Below are positions 1-6,018 of a stretch of DNA of 6,865 bases, piece by piece. The position numbers were made by a program, and so were the translations under genes. Source of the DNA: Candidatus Cloacimonadota bacterium. Lineage in GTDB: Bacteria; Hydrothermota; E44-bin80. Numbering within the stretch: position 1 is the stretch's first letter; each line of letters begins with the position of its first letter. The DNA lies in assembly GCA_004376305.1 (NCBI GenBank), contig SOKD01000018.1:1-6865 (forward strand), read 5' to 3'. The notes beneath the pieces were generated by a model that had not been told where the DNA came from, ran no database searches, and worked only from the letters and a program-made list of their open reading frames with translations.

Positions 1-520
1 CAGATCTTGGTGCGAGCATAATTGTTATAATTTTTCCCATTCGAACAGGTTTTTTCTCATAAATGGAGATGTCACTCAATTCTTGCGCCATCTTATTAAG
101 GAGCTCCCTGCCTTTATCAGCATAAATAATCTCTCTTCCTCTGAACTTGAGCGTTAGTTTTACCTTCTTATTCTCCATGAGAAATTCTCGTGCATGTCTA
201 ATTTTTACACCGTAGTCGTGTTCGCTGATTTTTGGTCCAAACTTCAATTCCTTGATCTGAATTGTTTTCTGCTTCTTTTTTGCCATTCTCTGTTGTTTGT
301 GCTTCACGTACAGTTGTTTTCCAAAGTCAAGAATTTTGCAGACAGGTGGATCGTGCTCAGTATTTACTTCAACAAGATCCAACCCGCGCTCTTTTGCAAT
401 TTTAATTGCATCATCACGTGCCATTACCCCGAGATTCTGCTTTTTATCGTCAATTACCAGAATTTTTCTTGCTCTGATCCTGTAATTCATTGGCGGCTTT
501 CTTTCTCTTTTTCTCTTAAT
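1..520 (-). CDS. infC: Translation initiation factor IF-3 (3' end cut by window edge)
   Basis: IF-3 binds the 30S subunit, keeps it apart from 50S and checks the start codon and initiator tRNA. The visible 173 codons cover both domains. The N-terminal domain spans about residues 11-75 and contains 'IRARKI', 'GLDLVEV' and 'PPVCKILDFGK'. A basic linker 'KKKQKTIQIKE' at 81-91 leads to the C-terminal domain with 'EHDYGVKIRHAREF' and 'LKFRGRE'. The last visible residues, 'MLAPRS', align with the usual IF-3 end, so only a few codons are missing. The chosen start is an AUU codon at 518-520. The first ATG in frame (488-490) is 30 bases further in and has no Shine-Dalgarno site. A TTG at 524-526 nearly abuts the Shine-Dalgarno. 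An in-frame TAA at 536-538 closes the frame upstream. The gene starts 19 bases after the thrS stop, so the two are co-transcribed. Confidence 0.96.
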   Translation of the reverse strand, partial: MKRKRERKPPMNYRIRARKILVIDDKKQNLGVMARDDAIKIAKERGLDLVEVNTEHDPPVCKILDFGKQLYVKHKQQRMAKKKQKTIQIKELKFGPKISEHDYGVKIRHAREFLMENKKVKLTLKFRGREIIYADKGRELLNKMAQELSDISIYEKKPVRMGKIITIMLAPRS

Positions 521-536
521 ATTCAACCACCTCCTT
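518..536 (-). promoter_or_regulatory. infC ribosome binding site and AUU start codon
   Basis: A full Shine-Dalgarno site (AAGGAGGTGG, positions 536-527 read on the minus strand) lies just after the thrS stop codon. It is followed, at normal spacing, by an ATT codon at 520-518 in frame with IF-3. In E. coli and many other bacteria infC starts with AUU. IF-3 discriminates against this codon and so limits its own synthesis. The arrangement here supports the same autoregulation; that is inferred from the sequence. Confidence 0.85.
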
Positions 537-539
537 TAA

Positions 540-2483
540 TTAAGTTTTCTCACTACATCGCTTCCGTATCTCTGTTTCGAAATCCTCTAAAGACAGATTA
601 CCTCTGTCCTTTTTATGCCTTTCCCGTATTGATAAGGAATTGCTCTCTTCTTCCCGCTCCCCGATGATTGCCATGTAGGGGATTTTTTCCTTTTCTGCCT
701 CTCTCACCTTAAAATTGATTTTTTCGTTCCGCTTATCAATTTCTGTTCTAACGTTGTGTGATATAAGGGATTTCTGGACGCGTTCAGCATAATCGACGGA
801 TTTCTCAGTTATTGTCATAATGCGTACCTGTATCGGTGAGAGCCAGAGAGGGAAATCCCCTTTGTAGTGTTCGATTAATGTACCGATAAATCGCTCAATT
901 GAACCGAGAACGGTCCTGTGAATAATCAATACATTATGCGCGTTTCCATCCCTTCCTATATAGGTGACGTCGAATCTTGCCGGAAGATTGAAATCAAACT
1001 GGATGGTTGGAGCCTGCCATGGTCTTCCCAGGGCATCATAGAGCTTAATATCAATCTTGGGACCATAGAAAACAGCCTCACCTTCCATTCGCTTGTATTC
1101 AAGGTTCTCAGTTTCGAGTGCCCGCATGAGAGAACGCTCGGCTTTAACCCAATCTTCATCACATCCTGCATATTTATCCGGACAGGTTGGCTCTCGTACA
1201 CTCAGTTCATAGGAAAGCTCTTTGAAACCGAATGTATTCAAGATTCTTCGGGCAAATCTCAAAACACCGAGTATTTCATCTTCAATCTGTTCATCAGTGC
1301 AGAAGATATGGGCATCATCAATGGTAAATTCACGGGTTCGGAGCAAGCCATGCAGTACGCCAGAAAGCTCATCTCTCACTACAGTACCGAGTTCCGCATA
1401 CCGTATAGGAAGATCCCGGTAACTGTGTATTTTCGATTTATAGATCAGTATGTGTGCGGGACAATTCATCGGTTTTATCACATATTCCTCGTTATCTTTG
1501 TGGAAAGTGTACATATTGTCAATGTAGTAATCATAGTGACCGGAAGTTCGCCAAAGCCCTGCTTTTGCTATATGGGGAGTGATGACAAGCTCATACCCAT
1601 TCTTCATGTGCTCTTGTTTCCAGAAGTCTTCTATAATTCTTCTGAGGGTAGCACCCTTTGGATGCCAGAAAATGAAACCTACTCCTGCATTTTCTTTTAT
1701 AGAAAACAGCTCGAGTTCTTTGCCAAGTTTGCGGTGGTCCCTTTCCTTTGCTTCGTTGAGTTTATGCAGGTAGTTTGCAAGTTCCTTCTTAGTTTCAAAG
1801 GCTATTCCGTATATCCTCTGTAGGTTGTCCCTTTTCTCATCTCCCCTCCAGTAACTTCCTGAAACGGAAAGAAGCTTGAATACGCGTATGTAGCCGGTTC
1901 TTGGAACATGGGGGCCGCGGCACAGATCAACAAAATCGTTATTCCGGTAGAGAGAAATGCTTCCTTTGAGTTCCTCCAGTAGTTCAAGTTTGAATTTTTC
2001 GTCCTTTCCCCTGTACAGCTCAATGGCATCCTCTCTTGATTGCGTTATCCTTTCAAAGGGCAGATCCTCCTTTACAATGTTTGTCATTTCCTGTTCAATG
2101 TGCTTCAGGTCTTCAGGTGCAAAGCTCTTTTTTGTATAGAAATCGTAGTAGAATCCGTTCGCAATAGGTGGTCCAATGGCAAGTTTCACATCCGGAAAGA
2201 GTCTCTGTACGGCATATGCCATGATGTGGGAAGCGGAATGCCAGTAAACCTTTTGTCCTTCCTCGTCATCGAAGGTAACTAATTCTAAAGTACCATCTGA
2301 TACAATGGGGAAGGTAAGGTCTATTAAAGACCCATTGAATCTTGCCGCAAGTGGTTTTCTATTTTTTTGGATTGAGAGATCGCTGAGAATCTTTAAGGCT
2401 GAAATACCCTTCTCTACATCTATAGATTTTATACCATCGACATCTATATTTATTTTCATTAATTGCTCTTCTGAAATTTGCAT
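540..2483 (-). CDS. thrS: Threonyl-tRNA synthetase
   Basis: This class II synthetase charges tRNA-Thr with threonine in the cytoplasm. At 647 residues it is close to the 642 of E. coli ThrRS, with all parts in order. A TGS domain occupies about 9-70. The editing domain has the HxxxH pair H82/H86 plus C188 and H192 ('DLCRGPH'), so removal of mischarged serine should work. In the catalytic core the zinc ligands are C341 ('MNCPAH'), H392 ('DDAHIF') and H522 ('IHRTVLG'). Class II motif 2 is around 'RTREFT' (382-387) and motif 3 around 'GSIERFIG' (527-534). The anticodon-binding domain follows from about 550. A second ATG at 2459 (Met9) sits directly before the TGS domain and has a weak GAAGAG ribosome site. 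The first ATG has none that is recognisable, so the true start may be 2459 (639 aa). The gene lies 29 bases after tRNA-Val and just before infC. No T-box leader fits in that space. Confidence 0.98.
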   Translation of the reverse strand: MQISEEQLMKINIDVDGIKSIDVEKGISALKILSDLSIQKNRKPLAARFNGSLIDLTFPIVSDGTLELVTFDDEEGQKVYWHSASHIMAYAVQRLFPDVKLAIGPPIANGFYYDFYTKKSFAPEDLKHIEQEMTNIVKEDLPFERITQSREDAIELYRGKDEKFKLELLEELKGSISLYRNNDFVDLCRGPHVPRTGYIRVFKLLSVSGSYWRGDEKRDNLQRIYGIAFETKKELANYLHKLNEAKERDHRKLGKELELFSIKENAGVGFIFWHPKGATLRRIIEDFWKQEHMKNGYELVITPHIAKAGLWRTSGHYDYYIDNMYTFHKDNEEYVIKPMNCPAHILIYKSKIHSYRDLPIRYAELGTVVRDELSGVLHGLLRTREFTIDDAHIFCTDEQIEDEILGVLRFARRILNTFGFKELSYELSVREPTCPDKYAGCDEDWVKAERSLMRALETENLEYKRMEGEAVFYGPKIDIKLYDALGRPWQAPTIQFDFNLPARFDVTYIGRDGNAHNVLIIHRTVLGSIERFIGTLIEHYKGDFPLWLSPIQVRIMTITEKSVDYAERVQKSLISHNVRTEIDKRNEKINFKVREAEKEKIPYMAIIGEREEESNSLSIRERHKKDRGNLSLEDFETEIRKRCSEKT

Positions 2484-2512
2484 GTTCTATGTTCATAATT
2501 TCCAAGTTCTTA

Positions 2513-2590
2513 TGGTGGGCGATAGCCGACTTGAACGGCTGACCTCTTGCATGTCAAGCAAGCACTCTAACCAATCTGAGCTAATCGCCC
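2513..2590 (-). tRNA. tRNA-Val (GAC anticodon)
   Basis: The minus strand folds into a full cloverleaf. The acceptor stem is GGGCGAT with ATCGCCC. The D arm is GCTC...GAGT. The anticodon stem is CTTGC/GCAAG around loop TTGACAT, giving anticodon GAC (positions 2553-2555), which reads valine codons GUC and GUU. The T arm is AGCCG-TTCAAGT-CGGCT. The discriminator base is A (2516) and CCA is encoded at 2515-2513. No other tRNA is adjacent. The gene is preceded by a strong promoter and followed 29 bases later by thrS on the same strand, so the two probably share a primary transcript. Confidence 0.97.
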
Positions 2591-2607
2591 TAATAAAACA
2601 ACAATAT

Positions 2608-2636
2608 AGTATAGAGAAATAATGGACAAAAGTCAA
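2608..2636 (-). promoter_or_regulatory. Sigma-70 promoter of tRNA-Val (and probably thrS-infC)
   Basis: On the minus strand a -35 box TTGACT (2636-2631) and a -10 box TATACT (2613-2608) are separated by exactly 17 bases. Each matches consensus at five of six positions. The expected start is near 2601, about ten bases before the mature 5' end of the tRNA at 2590. No second convincing promoter fits in the 29 bases between the tRNA and thrS, so this one probably drives the whole cluster. Confidence 0.8.
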
Positions 2637-2710
2637 GCAAAATATCTGCTGTTTTCCATACTCACTGCTCTTGTGCCATACGCGCTTGTGCTCTGAAATC
2701 TGCCTGTTTC

Positions 2711-3229
2711 CTACTCCATTTCTTTGTGGATTACCCGTCCATCCTTGGTTTTTACCGTTTCCACGCCAGGATAGCTTGCATCAAAGTCTCCAATTACCTG
2801 CAAAATTTGTTCTTTTGTTTCAGCATCTACGATTATTTTCCGATTTGCTTCATTTTTCAAAAAACGGGCAATTTTTGCAATTACCTGCAAGTACTCCTTT
2901 TTTGCTTCAGTTGGTGCAGCGATCATAAAAACAAGATGTACCGGATTTCCGTCAAGTGCATTAAAATCTATGCCTTGCTTTGATTTCCCTATGCTGATTG
3001 CGAGATTCTTGGAGTATGGTCCTCTCGCATGCGGAATTGCTATTCCATTTCCTATGGCAGTGCTTTCTATATCTTCTCTCTCCATGATTCCCTCTAAGAA
3101 CTGCTCACTTTCAGTTATATCTCCGCTTGATGCAAGGAGATTCACCATTTCTTTGATTGTTGATTGCTTGTCTGCTCCAGTAAATTCTGCAATAATAGTG
3201 TCTGCTTTTACATAATCTGATAGCAACAT
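2711..3229 (-). CDS. PTS EIIA type-2 domain protein (fructose/PtsN-like)
   Basis: A 172-residue single-domain protein of the phosphotransferase EIIA family (mannitol/fructose/nitrogen type), expected in the cytoplasm. The phosphorylated histidine is H67 in 'GNGIAIPHAR' (60-69). The second conserved histidine is H98 in 'PVHLVFMIAAP' (97-107). The surrounding 'GIDFNALDG' and 'LQVIAKIARFL' segments also fit the family. It carries no EIIB or EIIC domain and no transporter gene is next to it, so a regulatory PtsN-like role is as likely as sugar transport. No rpoN or HPr gene is visible here to support the ptsN name. After the domain (about residue 147) there is a tail of some 25 residues, 'DASYPGVETVKTKDGRVIHK' and a few more, of unknown role. 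The start has a good ribosome site (GGAGGG, five to six bases upstream). It has its own promoter and looks monocistronic. No terminator is evident before the tRNA-Val promoter. Confidence 0.95.
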   Translation of the reverse strand: MLLSDYVKADTIIAEFTGADKQSTIKEMVNLLASSGDITESEQFLEGIMEREDIESTAIGNGIAIPHARGPYSKNLAISIGKSKQGIDFNALDGNPVHLVFMIAAPTEAKKEYLQVIAKIARFLKNEANRKIIVDAETKEQILQVIGDFDASYPGVETVKTKDGRVIHKEME

Positions 3230-3271
3230 TTTACCCTCCAGCTCTCGTTTGTTACCAAAACAATTTCCGTT

Positions 3272-3300
3272 AATGTATAACTACTTCCCCACTTTGTCAA
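3272..3300 (-). promoter_or_regulatory. Sigma-70 promoter of the EIIA gene
   Basis: A perfect -35 box TTGACA (3300-3295) and a -10-like TACATT (3277-3272), 17 bases apart, lie on the minus strand. Transcription would start near 3265, giving a leader of about 35 bases before the start codon at 3229. The promoter lies just downstream of the hairpin terminator of the preceding gene, which insulates the two units. Confidence 0.68.
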
Positions 3301-3336
3301 TAGAAATCTTTTGTGAGATTGAATATAAGATAAATA

Positions 3337-3369
3337 AAGAAATCCAGCGCGTTATGTGCTGGATTTCTT
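3337..3369 (-). terminator. Intrinsic terminator hairpin after the DUF6569-like gene
   Basis: A perfect 12-base inverted repeat, AAGAAATCCAGC (3337-3348) with GCTGGATTTCTT (3358-3369), extends inward by a G-T and a C-G pair to leave a five-base loop. On the minus strand it is followed by a T-rich run (TTTCTTTATTTATC). It lies about 58 bases after the stop of the DUF6569-like gene and before the EIIA promoter. A short T run on the other side means it could also act on the plus strand, but no plus-strand gene ends here. Confidence 0.8.
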
Positions 3370-3427
3370 GTTTCTGCACCAACCTGATTATTCTGTTATC
3401 TGTTATCTGACATCCGTTTTCTGTTCA

Positions 3428-4462
3428 CTAGTTTCTTTCTCTTCTGAAGTCTAACATGGGTACGCTCTCTGTGGGGCATGCTCCCATTCTCGGGAAGAGG
3501 TCGAGATGTACAATTTTTTCACTGAAGATAAGTGTTGTTCCAAAACTGCTGTCTCCATCTATGGTGTATGCATTACCCGTTCCATCTGTATCCCGGAAAC
3601 AGAGATTTACATCATGGAGTTCACCGAGGAAATCCCGTACATCACTTTTTGATAGTTTGCCTTTGGGACATCGGTGTACTGCATCCATGGCGTATGATTT
3701 TATAAGTTTTTTCCACAATTTTTTGAAGAGTTTATGGTTCGTAAAGAGGTCTACAACAATGATTTCATCACCAACAGCAGCAACCACTCCCACGCTATTC
3801 CATCCACCGGTATCTGGAATGTTCGAAAATTTATCAACATACGGTTTGATTTCCTTCATCACAGATTTGTCTTTCACAATGTCCATATATGCAGCAGTTG
3901 GAGAGGCTGCTGCTCCAAGTTGAGCCCGTTTCTCTTCAACCTTATCCCAGACTTCGCTCTGGCTCTTTGATGCTTTTGCCGCTTCCCTCATACCTGGATT
4001 GATGACGATTCCACCGGTGCCGAATGTCTGTGATTTTGCGCTCCATCGTCCATGCTCGGTACAGTAGACGGAAAGGTAAATTTTTCCACTATGTGGGGGA
4101 ATCAGGCAGTCCTCACTTACCATTCTGTCCTGTTTGCAGCCCGTAATGACTTCGCCAGCGAGAATAAAGATATAGTACTTTGATGTGTTGACGAGGATTA
4201 CCTTGTTAACGTCACCCGATGGCTTCTCCATTATCTCGATGTAGTTTTTCTTGAAAGCTTCATCGAGTGAAATAATCGATTTTTTGTCGCGACCTTTGGA
4301 TAATGAGAGGGGGAATATGGTTAAGTTTTTATATTTTATTGGGTTGCCAATACAGATAGTCTTTGCGGTATAGCTGAGAATGTTTTCAGGGTCATGTGCT
4401 TTCGTTGCGCCAAGAGCAAGGATTCCCACCACAAGAATAAGGATAAGTGCGATTCTTTTCAT
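3428..4462 (-). CDS. Secreted DUF6569/ARPP-1-like protein, function unknown
   Basis: This 344-residue protein begins with a clear Sec signal peptide: MKR, a hydrophobic stretch at about 4-19, then a likely cleavage after 'ATKA' near residue 22. It should act outside the cytoplasmic membrane. There is no lipobox cysteine. The mature part shows a pattern I associate, from memory, with the DUF6569/ARPP-1 family: 'NLTIFPL' (46-52), 'SLDEAFKK' (65-72), 'LAGEVITGCKQDRMV' (101-115), 'IPPHSGKIYLSVYC' (121-134) and 'EHGRW' (136-140). Members have no established biochemical role that I know of. The C-terminal half (about 190-344) has 'GVVAAVGDEIIVVDLF', a basic segment and 'HDVNLCFRDTDGTG'. The start is supported by a strong AAGGAGG site. 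The gene is divergent from the membrane-anchored protein at 4630 and ends at a strong hairpin. I see no convincing -35/-10 pair in front of it. Confidence 0.92.
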   Translation of the reverse strand: MKRIALILILVVGILALGATKAHDPENILSYTAKTICIGNPIKYKNLTIFPLSLSKGRDKKSIISLDEAFKKNYIEIMEKPSGDVNKVILVNTSKYYIFILAGEVITGCKQDRMVSEDCLIPPHSGKIYLSVYCTEHGRWSAKSQTFGTGGIVINPGMREAAKASKSQSEVWDKVEEKRAQLGAAASPTAAYMDIVKDKSVMKEIKPYVDKFSNIPDTGGWNSVGVVAAVGDEIIVVDLFTNHKLFKKLWKKLIKSYAMDAVHRCPKGKLSKSDVRDFLGELHDVNLCFRDTDGTGNAYTIDGDSSFGTTLIFSEKIVHLDLFPRMGACPTESVPMLDFRRERN

Positions 4463-4554
4463 TTTGCCTCCTTTTTTGTTCTATGCTATCTACCTCATAT
4501 CCTTCGAAATATTCCCTATAATTAAATATCTGCGAAGCATGCGGGAAATTAATC

Positions 4555-4583
4555 TTGACAACCGTATGACGAGGGGATACAAT
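4555..4583 (+). promoter_or_regulatory. Sigma-70 promoter of the membrane-anchored protein gene
   Basis: A perfect -35 box TTGACA (4555-4560) and a -10 box TACAAT (4578-4583) are separated by exactly 17 bases. Transcription would begin near 4590, giving a leader of about 40 bases that carries the ribosome site GGGAGG before the ATG at 4630. This is the strongest promoter-like element in the window by match to consensus. Confidence 0.82.
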
Positions 4584-4629
4584 ACACGCATACGATGAAT
4601 CCACAAAGCAAAAAATGAGGGAGGTTAGT

Positions 4630-6003
4630 ATGCCGCGGGGTTTACCAAAAGCTCTAAAAATTACATTCATTATAGTGGCGGTAATTGCAGGTATTATTCT
4701 CATTATTTCCGGTATTGGCGCAATTCTTGACAGGTCAGCATATCATGTGATCCTTGCTGATGCAGAGGATGCCCTTGCTTATTTCTCACGTTTTCACTAT
4801 GATGATGACGGGAATGCATGGAAATACTATTCGGAAGCCGCTGAAAAAGCAGATTCATCTGGATCAGACAGAGAACTTTTTCGTTACTTAAGCGGTGAGA
4901 TTGAAATTACGTATAACACCATGAAGGCAATTCTGAACAATCTTGAAATCATTGAATTAATCAGGGAAGGCGCTAAACAGGATTACTATTCGTACCCCTA
5001 TGAGTTTGAGAAAGGTATAGCAGCCGAAATACCGAGCTACATTGGACTCTTGAGGGCTGTGGATATTACCTGTATCAAAGCCCTGTACGATATGGAGAAT
5101 GGTAGAAATGAAACAGCACTTGAAGATCTGTTCGGTGTAATGATGGCAGGAAAGCATGTTGCTGGTGGCGTAATGATTATGGACTATATGGCAGGTTTCA
5201 GTCTTGTAAAGAGAGGATTAAGGGTTTTGAGGATCGGCATTGCGTCCGGTGCTTTTAATGAGGAGCAACTGGAGGAGATTTCAGAATTTCTTGATGATCT
5301 GGAGAAACATTGGCCATTGCTCAGCGAGGCAATTGGAGCGGAAGCCAAACGAATGCGAATTACTTTTGCCGAAGCTTCAGCGAAGGACATCGGGTTAACA
5401 GTTTTCTGCGGTGACGAAGGTGTTGATCACTTTGGCTTTGCGAAAATGTTCATAGTACGTCTTTTTTGCTGGCGCAGTTTCTTTTCGCCATACCGATCCC
5501 TCCATACTTGTTTTGTATTTATGGATGAAATTTTTAATGAATTGGAAAGGATAGAAAGCAATGCAATGGATTCGCTAACGGATAGAATAGAGAATAAAGC
5601 ATTCGTAGCTCTTCAGGGGAAAGTAGATAGTTTTCGAAAGAAGAATTTTTTCTTCAATATCGCTGCACCTGACTATGGTCGCATGCTTCGTAGAAAAATG
5701 AAAGAAATGATGGAAATTAGGTTGATACATACTTCCAGTTTGGTAGCAGCTTATCGACTTGAAAAAGGGGATTTCCCGGGGAGCATTGAAGAGTTGGCAA
5801 AGCATTTAATCGTTGATTTCGGTACGGGAAAGCAATTGCAGTACACCAATTACATCGATTCTGTTATCATATTCATTCCCGGCTTGGATGATGAGGACGC
5901 CGATGATGCTCTTTCGATAACCCTGACCCGGCTTGGAATCAAGCAATACCTCGATGATAAGAGGAATAATTTTTTAGAAAATAAAAAGAGACAGGACAAA
6001 TAA
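4630..6003 (+). CDS. Single-pass membrane-anchored protein with pseudopilin-like C-terminal segment, function unknown
   Basis: I do not recognise this 457-residue protein as a named family. A short basic N-terminus (MPRGLPKALK) is followed by one membrane segment at about 11-33, so most of the protein should be outside the cytoplasmic membrane. The body is mainly helical and rich in acidic residues, with Glu/Asp-rich helices around 209-240 and 298-322. Near the C-terminus, 'LVAAYRLEKGDFPGSIEEL' (371-389), then 'GTGKQLQY' (398-405) and an Asp-rich stretch at 419-426, resemble the tail of type II secretion pseudopilins and of large hypothetical proteins that share it (Y-R-x-x-x-G-x-F-P-x-S-x-E-E-L, then a G-x-x-L-x-Y strand). 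An ATG at 4615 is also in frame. The ATG at 4630 is preferred because GGGAGG sits five bases before it, while 4615 has no ribosome site. It is divergent from the secreted DUF6569-like gene and ends 15 bases from the convergent GGQ gene. Confidence 0.9.
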   Translation: MPRGLPKALKITFIIVAVIAGIILIISGIGAILDRSAYHVILADAEDALAYFSRFHYDDDGNAWKYYSEAAEKADSSGSDRELFRYLSGEIEITYNTMKAILNNLEIIELIREGAKQDYYSYPYEFEKGIAAEIPSYIGLLRAVDITCIKALYDMENGRNETALEDLFGVMMAGKHVAGGVMIMDYMAGFSLVKRGLRVLRIGIASGAFNEEQLEEISEFLDDLEKHWPLLSEAIGAEAKRMRITFAEASAKDIGLTVFCGDEGVDHFGFAKMFIVRLFCWRSFFSPYRSLHTCFVFMDEIFNELERIESNAMDSLTDRIENKAFVALQGKVDSFRKKNFFFNIAAPDYGRMLRRKMKEMMEIRLIHTSSLVAAYRLEKGDFPGSIEELAKHLIVDFGTGKQLQYTNYIDSVIIFIPGLDDEDADDALSITLTRLGIKQYLDDKRNNFLENKKRQDK

Positions 6004-6018
6004 AATTCATTATCATAT

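Noticed and set aside
194..667. A 157-codon open frame on the plus strand across the infC-thrS junction
   Set aside because: It is the antisense shadow of two strongly conserved genes, with a biased Phe/Leu/Cys/Ser composition typical of such shadows.
918..1823. A 301-codon open frame on the plus strand, antisense to thrS
   Set aside because: It lies wholly inside the thrS coding region, has no ribosome site and shows no domain pattern. The thrS frame explains the sequence fully.
2513..2590. tRNA gene as an integration site for a mobile element
   Set aside because: There is no integrase gene and I noticed no repeat of the tRNA 3' end in the window. Both sides hold chromosomal-type genes.
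2670..2691. Repeat of CTTGTGC at 2670-2676 and 2685-2691, downstream of the EIIA gene
   Set aside because: There are only two seven-base copies, with no hairpin and no further units. This is compatible with chance.
2591..2710. Possible T-box or threonine leader upstream of thrS
   Set aside because: There is no T-box sequence (TGGN') and no stem I-like fold. The space is taken by a simple promoter and the tRNA-Val gene.
3391..3410. Tandem TGTTATC repeat after the DUF6569-like gene
   Set aside because: Two short copies in AT-rich intergenic DNA, with no sign of a larger array or attachment site.
3456..3923. A 155-codon plus-strand frame inside the DUF6569-like gene
   Set aside because: It is antisense to a gene with a signal peptide and a strong ribosome site, and has no promoter or ribosome site of its own.
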